A stretch of DNA of 64,000 nucleotides from Gammaproteobacteria bacterium (GTDB taxonomy: Bacteria > Pseudomonadota > Gammaproteobacteria > Steroidobacterales > XN24): NCBI GenBank assembly GCA_024640085.1, contig JAHEFR010000012.1:1-64000 (forward strand). Direction: 5' to 3'. Below the pieces are notes generated by a model. It did no database searches. It worked only from the letters and a program-made list of their open reading frames with translations, and was not told where the DNA came from. Of the stretch, positions 31,745 through 39,648 are shown one piece after another (the stretch's first letter is position 1; each line of letters opens with the position of its first letter). A program made the position numbers and the translations under genes.

Positions 31745-32653
31745 ATGAAGGTTAACGCCGCGCTGATCGGCTCCGGAAATATCGGAACCGACCTAATGTG
31801 CAAGGCCCTGCGCAGCCAATGGATAAATCCGGTCTGGATGGTCGGCATCGATCCGGATTCGGACGGCCTCGCAAGGGCCCGTGACGCTGGACTGAAGACC
31901 ACTTACGAAGGCGTGGACGGCCTGCTGCCGCACATCGAGGAAGATGAGATCAAGATCGCCTTCGATGCCACCTCGGCCTATGTGCACGCCGACAATGCGA
32001 GAAAGCTGAACGCCCGGGGCGTGATGATGATCGACCTGACGCCCGCAGCGATCGGCCCATACTGCGTCCCCGTCGTGAACCTGAAAGAGCACGTTGGCAA
32101 GGAAGAGATGAACGTCAACATGGTCACCTGCGGCGGACAGGCCACCATCCCGATGGTGGCAGCGGTCAGCCGGGTCCAACCGGTGGAGTACGGCGAGATT
32201 ATCGCGACGGTGTCCTCGAAGTCGGCGGGACCCGGTACGCGCAAAAACATCGACGAGTTTACCCGCACCACTGCCAGCGGTGTGGAGAAGGTGGGCAGGG
32301 CCGCGCACGGTAAGGCGATCATCATCCTCAATCCCGCCGAACCGCCGCTGATCATGCGGGACACGGTGCACTGCCTGACCGCCGACAGGCCGGACGAGAA
32401 CGCGATCCGGGCGTCGGTCAACGCCATGATCGAGGAAGTGCAGAAATACGTGCCTGGATACCAGTTGGTCAACGGGCCCGTCTTCGACGGCAACCGTGTG
32501 TCCATGTTCCTGCAGGTCGAGGGCCTGGGCGATTATCTGCCGAAATACGCCGGCAACCTGGACATCATGACAGCGGCCGCCCTGCGGACTGCGGAATTGT
32601 TTGCCGAGGAGATCGACAGCGGAACCATCAAGCTGCGCGCGGTGGGCGCCTGA
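31745..32653 (+). CDS. dmpF: Acetaldehyde dehydrogenase (acylating)
   Basis: 302 residues, the normal length. The Rossmann motif is [10 protein letters not shown] at the start; the catalytic Cys sits in [20 protein letters not shown]; further signatures are [20 protein letters not shown] and [20 protein letters not shown]. It converts acetaldehyde, NAD and CoA to acetyl-CoA. It is placed directly before the aldolase gene (15 bp gap), as in dmp/xyl/mhp operons where the two proteins form a channelled complex. GGAG lies before the ATG. Confidence 0.96.
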   Translation: MKVNAALIGSGNIGTDLMCKALRSQWINPVWMVGIDPDSDGLARARDAGLKTTYEGVDGLLPHIEEDEIKIAFDATSAYVHADNARKLNARGVMMIDLTPAAIGPYCVPVVNLKEHVGKEEMNVNMVTCGGQATIPMVAAVSRVQPVEYGEIIATVSSKSAGPGTRKNIDEFTRTTASGVEKVGRAAHGKAIIILNPAEPPLIMRDTVHCLTADRPDENAIRASVNAMIEEVQKYVPGYQLVNGPVFDGNRVSMFLQVEGLGDYLPKYAGNLDIMTAAALRTAELFAEEIDSGTIKLRAVGA

Positions 32654-32668
32654 GCGAGGGACAGATCA

Positions 32669-33712
32669 ATGAATCTTGAAGGTCAAAAAGTCACCCTGCA
32701 CGACATGTGCCTGCGCGACGGCATGCATGCGATGCGGCATCAGATCAGCATCGAGCAGATGGTCGGCATCGCCACTGCCCTGGACGAAGCCGGTATGCCG
32801 CTGATCGAAGTCACCCATGGCGACGGGTTGGGCGGCGCGTCCGTCAACTACGGATTTCCGGCGGCGAGCGACGAAGAGTACCTGCGGGCAGTTATCCCGC
32901 ATATGAAGAACGCCAAGGTCTCCGCCCTCCTCCTGCCCGGCATCGGCACGGTGGATCATCTGCAGATGGCGCTCGACTGCGGCGTCCACACTATTCGTGT
33001 CGCCACCCACTGCACCGAGGCCGACGTCTCCGAGCAGCACATCACCCTGGCCCGCAAGCTGGAGATGGACACAGTAGGATTCCTGATGATGGCCCACATG
33101 ATCGAGCCGTCGGACCTTCTGGAGCAGGCCCGGCTGATGGAGGGCTACGGCGCCAATTGCATCTACTGTACCGATTCGGCGGGCTATATGCTGCCGGACG
33201 AAGTGACGACAAAGCTGACCACCCTGCGCGACGGCCTGAAACCTGACACCGAACTCGGCTTCCATGGCCACCACAACATGGCTATGGGCGTCGCCAACTC
33301 GCTTGCTGCGGTTGCCGCCGGCGCAAGTCGAATCGACGGTTCAGTTGCCGGGCTGGGTGCCGGCGCCGGGAACACGCCGCTCGAGGTATTCGCCGCGGTT
33401 CTGGATCGCATGGGCGCGGTGACCGGTGTCGATGTCTTCAAGCTCATGGACGTGGCTGAAGACGTGGTCGTCCCGATGATGCATCAGCAGATCCGGATCG
33501 ATCGGGATTCACTGATCCTGGGCTACGCCGGCGTCTACTCGTCCTTCCTGCTGCATGCCAAGCGGGCCTCCCGCAAACATGGGGTCCCGTCCGCGGACAT
33601 CCTCGTCGAACTGGGCAAACGCGGGACGATCGGCGGGCAGGAAGACATGATCGAAGATGTCGCACTCGATCTCATCAAGAAACGCAGGACCGGCGAAGCG
33701 CGACCGGCTTGA
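32669..33712 (+). CDS. dmpG: 4-hydroxy-2-oxovalerate aldolase
   Basis: 347 residues. A TIM-barrel of the HMG-CoA-lyase type: [20 protein letters not shown] with the catalytic Arg-Asp and His, [28 protein letters not shown], and [20 protein letters not shown] with the two metal-binding His. The C-terminal part ([20 protein letters not shown]) is the helical communication domain that contacts the dehydrogenase. It cleaves 4-hydroxy-2-oxovalerate to pyruvate and acetaldehyde. dmpH follows 10 bp downstream. Confidence 0.96.
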   Translation: MNLEGQKVTLHDMCLRDGMHAMRHQISIEQMVGIATALDEAGMPLIEVTHGDGLGGASVNYGFPAASDEEYLRAVIPHMKNAKVSALLLPGIGTVDHLQMALDCGVHTIRVATHCTEADVSEQHITLARKLEMDTVGFLMMAHMIEPSDLLEQARLMEGYGANCIYCTDSAGYMLPDEVTTKLTTLRDGLKPDTELGFHGHHNMAMGVANSLAAVAAGASRIDGSVAGLGAGAGNTPLEVFAAVLDRMGAVTGVDVFKLMDVAEDVVVPMMHQQIRIDRDSLILGYAGVYSSFLLHAKRASRKHGVPSADILVELGKRGTIGGQEDMIEDVALDLIKKRRTGEARPA

Positions 33713-33722
33713 GGAAACAGGC

Positions 33723-34511
33723 ATGACACTCGACCAGGCAACGATCGACAAACTCGCTGAGCATGTAGAGGACGCCGAACTCAACCGGCAGGAAATCGTC
33801 AAGATCACCGACGACTACCCGGACATGGACTGGGAAGATGCCTACGCCATCCAGTATGCCATCCGGGCCCGCAAGGAGGCACGAGGCACCCGGATTGCGG
33901 GACTCAAGATGGGTCTGACGTCACGGGCCAAGATGAAGCAGATGGGCGTCGAACAGCCCGTATACGGTTTCCTGACCGATTACGGCGCCTGTCCCGAGGG
34001 TGGAGAGATCGACGCCAGCCGTTTCATTCATCCGCGGGTCGAGGCGGAGGTGGCCGTGGTCACCAACAAGACCCTCAGAGGACCCGGCTGTCACATCGGC
34101 GCGGTCCTGGCGGCCATCGATATCGTGCTGCCCGCCGTGGAAATCATCGACTCCCGCTACAAGGACTTCCGCTTCGATCTGAAGAGTGTTGTCGCCGACA
34201 ACACCTCCGCGGCCGGGTACGTCGTAGGCGGCCGGAGCGCCAGACCGATCGATCTGGATCTGCCTACCCTGGGCGTTGTCATGGAGAAGAACGGGGAGAT
34301 TGTGGAACTCGGCGCCGGCGCCGCCGTCCTCGGACATCCGGCAGCCAGCGTGGCGATGCTGGCGAACATGATGGCGGCCAGAGGCGAGGAAATCCCGGCG
34401 GGAACATTCATCATGACCGGAGGCATCACGGCCGCGGTCGGCGTCGCGGCCGGCGACAACATCAACGTCCGTTACCAGGACCTGGGCTCGCTGGGGTTTC
34501 GCTTCGTCTGA
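33723..34511 (+). CDS. dmpH: 2-oxo-3-hexenedioate (4-oxalocrotonate) decarboxylase
   Basis: 262 residues from ATG 33723, preceded by GAGGAAAC. It is homologous to DmpE but has the decarboxylase-branch sequence: AGLKMGLTSRAKMKQMGVEQ, PVYGFLTDYGACPEGGEI, IHPRVEAEVAVVTNKTLRGP, EIIDSRYKDFRFDLKSVVAD and ITAAVGVAAGDNINVRYQDL. The Glu-x-Glu (VEAEV) and the Glu in VEIIDSRY are expected Mg ligands. It would decarboxylate the keto form of 4-oxalocrotonate to 2-oxopent-4-enoate. The tautomerase (dmpI) normally found between dmpC and dmpH activities is absent from the operon. Confidence 0.92.
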   Translation: MTLDQATIDKLAEHVEDAELNRQEIVKITDDYPDMDWEDAYAIQYAIRARKEARGTRIAGLKMGLTSRAKMKQMGVEQPVYGFLTDYGACPEGGEIDASRFIHPRVEAEVAVVTNKTLRGPGCHIGAVLAAIDIVLPAVEIIDSRYKDFRFDLKSVVADNTSAAGYVVGGRSARPIDLDLPTLGVVMEKNGEIVELGAGAAVLGHPAASVAMLANMMAARGEEIPAGTFIMTGGITAAVGVAAGDNINVRYQDLGSLGFRFV

Positions 34512-34553
34512 CTCCCGAGCGCGCCATCGTGCAGGCGTCCGGGGACCTGCAGA

Positions 34554-34895
34554 TCATTCGTTTGGCGTAATCTGGACGACCGCGGCGCCGGTCCCGTACA
34601 GGGGTCCGTATGCCAGCACCTCCGCCCGGGCGAAACTGCCCCCGAGGGCGCCCAGCAGGAACGCCATTTGCTTGAAGCCCATGTCGACTCGGGCCTCTTT
34701 GGCGTAATCCGGCCACACTGCGCGCAGGCCCTCGACATCGGCGCTCTCGATCAAACGCAGGATCCTGCGATTCCAATCGTCTTCCCCAGGGACCGCGACA
34801 TGGTCGTCAGCGATATCGATCTCGTGGCGGAAGAAGGACCCGGACATGCCGCCCACCCCAACCACGGCCAGCCGGTCAGCCAGGAGTCTGCATCC
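34554..34895 (-). pseudogene. C-terminal remnant of a LigB-type (class III) extradiol ring-cleavage dioxygenase
   Basis: The frame 34865-34554 and about ten codons before it read LAVVGVGGMSGSFFRHEIDI, DDWNRRILRLIESADVEGLR, VDMGFKQMAFLLGALGG, and AEVLAYGPLYGTGAAVVQIT: the C-terminal third of a LigB-family dioxygenase such as 2-aminophenol 1,6-dioxygenase or protocatechuate 4,5-dioxygenase. The upstream part, which would carry the iron-binding His and Glu residues, is missing; beyond about 34895 the frame stays open to a stop at 34994-34992 but no longer resembles the family. It lies convergent with, and 42 bp from, dmpH, so the ring-opening enzyme for the operon appears to have been lost or moved. 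Confidence 0.72.
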
Positions 34896-35119
34896 CCAAT
34901 TTGAAGGCTGATGATCGTGCCAGACAACGATCGCTGCCAGGCGGGCGCCCGAGTCAGCAACCGGCCATCGGCCCGGGCAGATTGTGCGGGGTCACTGCGA
35001 CCGACACGGCTACGCGGACGAGGACCAGGCTGTGGCAGCGGTACCGGGCCCGCGGGTGACCGCAGCCGGCGGCAGGCAACGTCTACCTGGGATTGCGTCC
35101 CTGCGATCAGAGGCTGATG

Positions 35120-35905
35120 TCAGGGCTTCCTGAAACGGAAAATGAAACGATCGGTTTGCCCGCGGACCTTCGGATCGGACATCGGCAGGCTGTGGTCGTC
35201 GTCGGCATTGCGCAGGACATCGCTCTCGGCCTCGAACACGAAACCGGCAGCTTCGAAATCCGCCTTGAGGAGTTCCGGGTCGATGCGATGCAGCGCCTGG
35301 ACGGATTCCGGTCCGGATCCGGCGCCGGCCACGTGGTCGACGACCCCCACGACCGCACCGGGCTTCAGGGACGCGAACACTTCTGCCAGCATCAACGGCG
35401 CATCGATCTCGGGCCACCCGATGCTCTCGTCGATCCAGTACACGTCGTGGTAGGCAAGGGTAAATACGGCGGCGTCGAAGCGGCCTTGATCCAGATCGAG
35501 CTCATTGTTCTCCGCCGTCAGCCGCTCCACGTTGGGCAGCCGACCCGGGGCGAACCGGCCTTCCTGCTCCTTGGCGGTGTAGGCCAGGTAGGGTGTGTTG
35601 TTCTGGGCCACCACCAACCCGTCGTCACCGACCAGGCCCGCCAGGATCTCGGTGTAATATCCGCCGCCGGCGAACATCTCCAGTACCGTCATGCCGGGCT
35701 CGATGCCGAAGAACGCCAGCACCTGGTCCGGTTTCCTGCGACCGTCGGCGTCGGCGTCGCCCTGGTAACGGTCCGGGCTGGCCATGACGGCCTGCACCGC
35801 GCCCACGGTGTCCGCATTCGTCCCAGCCACCTGTTCCCCACCTGTGGCCGGTGAGGCGAAGATGGCGATCAGCGCGCCTGCAACCGTTTTCACCCATGTC
35901 GACAT
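35120..35905 (-). CDS. Exported class I SAM-dependent methyltransferase (COG4798-like)
   Basis: About 261 residues from ATG 35905, with GGAG six bases upstream; a longer frame has no features. A signal peptide is seen (MSTWVKTVAGALIAIFASPA, cut near GGEQ), unusual for a methyltransferase but known for this predicted family. The domain begins RKPDQVLAFFGIEPGMTVLE, then MFAGGGYYTEILAGLVGDDG (SAM-binding loop 1), DAAVFTLAYHDVYW, and LKPGAVVGVVDHVAGAGSGP. The C-terminal part reads RIDPELLKADFEAAGFVFEA. The substrate is unknown. It follows the BASS transporter gene by 64 bp on the same strand. Confidence 0.82.
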   Translation of the reverse strand: MSTWVKTVAGALIAIFASPATGGEQVAGTNADTVGAVQAVMASPDRYQGDADADGRRKPDQVLAFFGIEPGMTVLEMFAGGGYYTEILAGLVGDDGLVVAQNNTPYLAYTAKEQEGRFAPGRLPNVERLTAENNELDLDQGRFDAAVFTLAYHDVYWIDESIGWPEIDAPLMLAEVFASLKPGAVVGVVDHVAGAGSGPESVQALHRIDPELLKADFEAAGFVFEAESDVLRNADDDHSLPMSDPKVRGQTDRFIFRFRKP

Positions 35906-35969
35906 GTCGGTCTCCGGAGGAGTTGCGATCGAGGCCGTCAAGCCTACTCCAAATGAGGCCGGCACGAAC

Positions 35970-36950
35970 TCAGGGCGAGGCAGGAGGAGTCCGTGATGCG
36001 CCGGGTGGACGAGCCGGCGGATCTTCACTGGTCCGCGACCACCAGCCGGCGAGGATGGATCCTGACAGGTTGTGCCACACCGAAAACAGTGCCCCCGGGA
36101 CAGCCGCCGCGGCCGAGAAGTATTTCACTGCCAAAGCGCCGCCTAGCCCGGAGTTCTGCATGCCGACCTCGATGGCGAGGGTGCGGGAGGTGCGACGGTC
36201 GCAGACCAGCAGCCGGGACAGGCTGTAGCCTGCGGTGAATCCGAGCAGGTTGTGCAACATCACGGCCACCGTTACCGCGCCGCCGACGGCCGCCAGGCTG
36301 TCCCGGTTCAGCGCGATGATGACGGCGATGATGTAGACGATTGCGACCACCGAGACCAGCGGGAAGACGTGCTGCACGCTGTCGAGACGGCCCCGGCCCG
36401 ACCGCCCCCCGTTCACGCGGTTGAGAAGCACCCCGCCCGCCACGGGCAGGAGGACGATCTTGACGATGGACCAGAGCATCGCCGCCACCGGCACCGGCAC
36501 GGTCTGGCCGACGTAGAGCCAGGTCAGCGCCGGTGTGAGCACCACGGCGAGCAGGGTCGATACCGTGGTCAGGGTGATCGACAAGGCCACGTCGCCACGG
36601 GCCAGATAACAGATAACGTTGGAGGCGGTCCCACCCGGGCAGGCGCCCACCAGCACCAGCCCCGCCAGCAGCGGAGGCGCCAGGCCGAGACCGTGGCCGA
36701 TGACCCAGGCGGCAAGGGGCATGACCGCGAACTGCAACAAGACGCCGAGTCCGACCACGGCCGGCCGACGCAGCACTTCGGCAAAGCTGGCGGGCGTCAG
36801 GGTCATGCCCATGCCGAACATGACCACGCCCAGCAGCGGGACGATGGCGTCTCTCGAGGCAACGAATAGTCCGGGGTGCAGGAAAGCCACCGCCGACAGG
36901 GCGAGGGCCCACAAGGGGAAAAGCTGCGTGACCCGGGTGATCATCTTCAT
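35970..36950 (-). CDS. Bile acid:sodium symporter (BASS) family transporter
   Basis: 326 residues from ATG 36950 (alternatives at 36983 and 36944; no strong ribosome-binding site decides). About nine hydrophobic segments are seen, including FPLWALALSAVAFLHPGLFV, PLLGVVMFGMGMTLTPASFA, GLGVLLQFAVMPLAAWVIGH and LLAGLVLVGACPGGTASNVI. The latter contains the PGGTASN motif near the sodium/substrate crossover, and LAIEVGMQNSGLGGALAVKY is the second conserved crossover. The family moves organic anions or keto acids with sodium. It is not of the ACR3 arsenite-efflux type, despite lying beside arsR/arsI, so a link to arsenic is unproven. Confidence 0.88.
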   Translation of the reverse strand: MKMITRVTQLFPLWALALSAVAFLHPGLFVASRDAIVPLLGVVMFGMGMTLTPASFAEVLRRPAVVGLGVLLQFAVMPLAAWVIGHGLGLAPPLLAGLVLVGACPGGTASNVICYLARGDVALSITLTTVSTLLAVVLTPALTWLYVGQTVPVPVAAMLWSIVKIVLLPVAGGVLLNRVNGGRSGRGRLDSVQHVFPLVSVVAIVYIIAVIIALNRDSLAAVGGAVTVAVMLHNLLGFTAGYSLSRLLVCDRRTSRTLAIEVGMQNSGLGGALAVKYFSAAAAVPGALFSVWHNLSGSILAGWWSRTSEDPPARPPGASRTPPASP

Positions 36951-37037
36951 CTCGGAACCGTGCCCCCGGAGCCCTTCATGCATCCGCTGCGTCCGCGCGC
37001 GTTCCCCATGACGGGCTGTGGCGCGACATCGCTGGCC

Positions 37038-37391
37038 TCAACCGACAACGACCGAGGACAGCCCCGCCAGTACGTCGATCCCCTCCGGATCCGGTTCGTA
37101 GAAACTCCACAGGCCCTTCTTGTGGCCGACCAGGAGCCCGGCGTCGCGGAGGATCTTCAGATGATGCGAGATGGTCGGCTGGGACAGGTCGGAACGATCC
37201 ACGATGTCACAGGCGCAGACGGGCCCGGACTGGGCGACCACGAATCGCAGGATCTCCAGGCGCGTCGGATCAGCCAGCGCCTTGAGCATCCTGACGTATC
37301 GGTCACTACGGGCTTTCGCCAGCGGACGCACCGCTTTCAGCGAGCAGCATCCCTGTGGTTTCAATCGCTTCGCCATGTGGGCATGATCCAT
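37038..37391 (-). CDS. arsR: ArsR-family metalloregulator
   Basis: About 117 residues from ATG 37391 (37376 also possible). The winged helix has the ArsR pattern: RYVRMLKALADPTRLEILRF, CACDIVDRSDLSQPTISHHL, KILRDAGLLVGHKKGLWSFY. The Cys pair in VCACDI corresponds to the metal- or arsenite-sensing CxC of ArsR types that read ELCVCDL, and a further CC lies in the N-terminus (PQGCCSL). It would repress its own and the divergent arsI promoter, releasing on As(III) or organoarsenical binding. The operator is likely the inverted repeat at 37409-37431. Confidence 0.9.
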   Translation of the reverse strand: MDHAHMAKRLKPQGCCSLKAVRPLAKARSDRYVRMLKALADPTRLEILRFVVAQSGPVCACDIVDRSDLSQPTISHHLKILRDAGLLVGHKKGLWSFYEPDPEGIDVLAGLSSVVVG

Positions 37392-37398
37392 GAAAGCA

Positions 37399-37431
37399 TT
37401 GACAGCCGTCAATGTATCGTATATACATTGA
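37399..37431 (+). promoter_or_regulatory. arsI promoter with a perfect 9-bp inverted repeat operator
   Basis: A -35 TTGACA (37399-37404), 17-bp spacer and -10 TATACA (37422-37427) point to arsI. Overlying them is an inverted repeat with arms TCAATGTAT and ATACATTGA separated by five bases (37409-37431), matching on all nine positions. Its overlap with the -10 element explains repression by the divergent ArsR protein. Confidence 0.72.
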
Positions 37432-37458
37432 TGAACTTCGATATATTGGAGACGGACC

Positions 37459-37851
37459 ATGAGATTGCAACTCGCCCTCAATGTCAGCGACCTCGACCGC
37501 GCCGTGGATTTCTATTCGCGCCTGTTCGGCGTCCAGCCCCACAAACGGCGCCCGGGGTACGCCAACTTCGCCATCGACCAGCCGGCGTTGAAACTCGTGC
37601 TGTTGGAGCGGCCCGGCGCCACGGAACGCCTGAACCACCTGGGCGTGGAAGTGCTGGATGGCGCGGAGCTCGACAGTGCCGTCGCTCGGGTAGGGGCGTC
37701 GGGTCTCCGTTCCAGCGAGCGATCGACCGGTGTCTGCTGCCACGCCGAGCAGGACAAGATCTGGGTCGAGGGACCCGACGGCGAACCCTGGGAGTGGTAC
37801 CGGATCACCGACGACGCCCCGGAGACGCGGAAGGCCGCCGGCTGCTGCTGA
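37459..37851 (+). CDS. arsI: ArsI/CadI-type vicinal-oxygen-chelate metalloenzyme (C-As lyase)
   Basis: 130 residues of glyoxalase/VOC fold: LALNVSDLDRAVDFYSRLFG, GYANFAIDQPALKLVLLERP, LNHLGVEVLDGAELDSAVAR, then CCHAEQDKIWVEGPDGEPWE and WYRI. The vicinal Cys pair (TGVCCH), the His of LNHLGVE and the Glu of EPWEWY form the known organoarsenical and metal site of ArsI, which breaks the carbon-arsenic bond of trivalent methyl- and aryl-arsenicals. Members called CadI share the sequence. A second Cys pair ends the protein (AGCC). GGAGA precedes the ATG. It is divergent from arsR. Confidence 0.9.
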   Translation: MRLQLALNVSDLDRAVDFYSRLFGVQPHKRRPGYANFAIDQPALKLVLLERPGATERLNHLGVEVLDGAELDSAVARVGASGLRSSERSTGVCCHAEQDKIWVEGPDGEPWEWYRITDDAPETRKAAGCC

Positions 37852-37902
37852 CCGGCTTCCTTCCCGGCCGGCCGATCCTCTCGCCGCCGTTCCGCTAGCG
37901 GT

Positions 37903-38523
37903 TCACGGTGCCGGGGCTTCCGCTTCGGCGCCGGCCAGCCTGCGCCATACCAGCAGCCGGTTGTTTGCCGGCATGGCGTTGTCCTCGACCAGCACCATCC
38001 CCGCCCCGGCGGCCAGGGCATCGATGTCGCGGAAGTCCCGGACCCCCATCTCCGGGTCCCTCGCCTTCAGGGACAGATCGAATCGGGCGTTGCTTTCGCT
38101 GGTGTGCACACCGTCGTAGCTGAAGGGTCCGTAGAGCAGGAACGGACTGCCCTCGGACAGCAAGCGGCCCGCCCCGGCAATAAATGCCTCCACCATCGGC
38201 CAGCTCATGATATGGGCCGTGTTGGCGGAAAATACGGCCCCGGCCTGGTCCACCGGCCAGGGCCGGACCGTCACGTCCAGGTCCAGGGGCGGCCTCACGT
38301 TCGGCGGTCCGCCGTCGGCGATCCATGCCTGGATGCCGTCGTGGTGCATCCGCTGATCGGATGTCCGCCAGACCAGGTGGGGCAGGTGCTTGGCGAAGAA
38401 GACGGCGTGCTGGCCGGTGCCGCTGCCGATCTCCAGCACGTCCCCGACCCCTTCGAGATGCCGCGCAAGGACATCGAGAATCGGTACCTTGTTGTTCTCG
38501 CACGCCTGGGAGAAATGTTTCAT
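37903..38523 (-). CDS. DUF938-family SAM-dependent methyltransferase
   Basis: 206 residues. The signature starts at KHFSQACENNKVPILDVLAR, then VLEIGSGTGQHAVFFAKHLP (SAM-binding loop), WRTSDQRM, PLDLDVTVRPWPV, NTAHIMSWPMVEAFIAGAGR, LLYGPFSYDGVHTSESNARF, and DLSLKARDPEMGVRDFRDID. This is the DUF938 pattern. The substrate is unknown. Its 5' end is 6 bp from the left REP of the transposase element, so that element sits right at its upstream edge and could affect its promoter. Confidence 0.9.
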   Translation of the reverse strand: MKHFSQACENNKVPILDVLARHLEGVGDVLEIGSGTGQHAVFFAKHLPHLVWRTSDQRMHHDGIQAWIADGGPPNVRPPLDLDVTVRPWPVDQAGAVFSANTAHIMSWPMVEAFIAGAGRLLSEGSPFLLYGPFSYDGVHTSESNARFDLSLKARDPEMGVRDFRDIDALAAGAGMVLVEDNAMPANNRLLVWRRLAGAEAEAPAP

Positions 38524-38528
38524 TTGAT

Positions 38529-38549
38529 GGTGCCGGTGTTCGGTTTCTT
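38529..38549 (+). repeat. Left REP of the RAYT element
   Basis: The 21-bp REP. It overlaps the transposase stop codon by two bases (stop at 38550-38548). The same 21 bp recur at 41557 and 43941. Confidence 0.85.
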
Positions 38550-39414
38550 AGGTTTTCCGCCTTCGCTGCAGCGCTTCGCAGAGCGTTGCTTCGGACCGGT
38601 TTAGCCGCCTCGATACTTCAGCCAGCGTCGCCGCACCCGAGTCCAACGCCTCAATGGCTATGTCGGCACGCACCCGCGCCAAATACCTAGCGCGACTTGG
38701 TCCCGTCAGTTGGGCGACGGTTAGCCGATTTCGAGCGCAATGCTGGTGCACGATCGATTCCAGACTAGCGGATTTCTGCTCCTCCAATCCGCCGGTTCCG
38801 CTGTGAACAGACACAGCGGGGATCTCATCGCAGTCGTCAGCGGCAGGATCCTCATATCGGACAGTACCGGGATCCGCCCCGTGCATGAAGTCCCGATACT
38901 GACAGACTGCGATAGTCCTCCGCCCGGAGAAAAGGCTCAACACCCGATCCGTGTGCAGCCAGCCCCGGGTGACCTCGCCCAGATAGGCTCGGTGGCTACT
39001 CCACACATAAGCTTCAGGCACATCGGCGAGGCGCGCTCGAACCGGATTATTGTGGATGTAGCGAACAAGCCCAAGAAGATAGCGATCATCACGGACGAGA
39101 AATGCACTGTGGCGGCGCTCAAATAGATGGCCACTGGTACCAAGCAAGCGATTAGTCCGGCGTGCGTATGTTGATGCTGCATATTGCATGATTCGAGAAA
39201 GCGGCGCCTGCCCCACTTCCACCACCAAGTGGACATGATTCGTCATCCAGCAATAGCAGTGGATCGATCCGTCGTATCGCTGCAGCGCGCGGTCCAGGCA
39301 GCCTTCCCAGCGATCCCGGTCATCGGCGCAGAAGAACACTGGTTTTCGTCCATTACCGCGCAGAATGGCGTGATAGAAACCGCCAGGTACATGGACTCGA
39401 GGTTTTCTGCCCAC
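38548..39414 (-). CDS. REP-associated tyrosine transposase (RAYT, Y1 transposase)
   Basis: 288 residues from a GTG start at 39414. The catalytic Y1 (HUH) domain is complete: RVHVPGGFYHAILRGNGRKP, CYCWMTNHVHLVVEVG with the His-x-His pair, MQYAASTYARRTNRLLGTSG with candidate Tyr, GHLFERRHSAFLVRDDRYLL and YIHNNPVRARLADVPEAYVW. A C-terminal helix-turn-helix of DnaA-like type follows (HCARNRLTVAQLTGPSRARY ... AATLAEVSRRLNRSEATLCE). These enzymes cut and join REP hairpins and are thought to move REP or REPIN sequences. The gene is intact and bracketed by inverted REPs, so it may be active. In the 157-bp copy at 43941, the base matching its GTG start is ATG. Confidence 0.93.
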   Translation of the reverse strand: MGRKPRVHVPGGFYHAILRGNGRKPVFFCADDRDRWEGCLDRALQRYDGSIHCYCWMTNHVHLVVEVGQAPLSRIMQYAASTYARRTNRLLGTSGHLFERRHSAFLVRDDRYLLGLVRYIHNNPVRARLADVPEAYVWSSHRAYLGEVTRGWLHTDRVLSLFSGRRTIAVCQYRDFMHGADPGTVRYEDPAADDCDEIPAVSVHSGTGGLEEQKSASLESIVHQHCARNRLTVAQLTGPSRARYLARVRADIAIEALDSGAATLAEVSRRLNRSEATLCEALQRRRKT

Positions 39415-39504
39415 CGACTCTTCCGTAGCTGCGCCCCTCCCGGGTTCTTGCAGACTACGCGGCGGCGAGGTCGACTAGAACGTCACCAATTGCTCAGAAA
39501 ACCA

Positions 39505-39525
39505 AAGAAACCGAACACCGGCACC
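39505..39525 (-). repeat. Right REP of the RAYT element
   Basis: Inverted copy of the 21-bp REP with one substitution (AAACC in place of AAGC). It is followed at once by the 17-bp tandem duplication. Confidence 0.85.
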
Positions 39526-39553
39526 GCGGGGTTTCCGGCACCGCGGGGTTTCC
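39520..39553. repeat. Two tandem 17-bp units at the right end of the RAYT element
   Basis: GGCACCGCGGGGTTTCC occurs twice in direct succession (39520-39536 and 39537-39553). Each unit carries the last six bases of the REP plus eleven flanking bases. A third, degenerate start (GGCATCC) follows. Confidence 0.9.
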
Positions 39554-39648
39554 GGCATCCGGGCCCGCAGGTCGCGGGCGATCCCAGTTTGCCCCGGGCC
39601 GCCCGCTTGGTCCATCCTTTGCGCTCGGTTTGGTGAGAGAACTCGTTT

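Larger units (their letters stand above)
38529..39525. mobile_element. REP-bounded RAYT element (997 bp)
   Basis: A 21-bp REP sequence begins at 38529 (core GTGCCGGTGTTCGGTTTCTT) and its inverted copy ends at 39525, with one mismatch. Between them lies one gene, a REP-associated tyrosine transposase, on the minus strand. The right-hand 129 bp (39397-39525) is collinear, with no gaps, to the right-hand 129 bp of two 157-bp elements at 41557 and 43941. A 17-bp unit is tandemly duplicated at the right end (39520-39553). Confidence 0.88.

Noticed and set aside
35970-36950. Reading the transporter next to arsR as an arsenite pump (ACR3)
   Set aside because: The sequence has the PGGTASN crossover and length of bile-acid symporters and lacks the conserved Cys context of ACR3.
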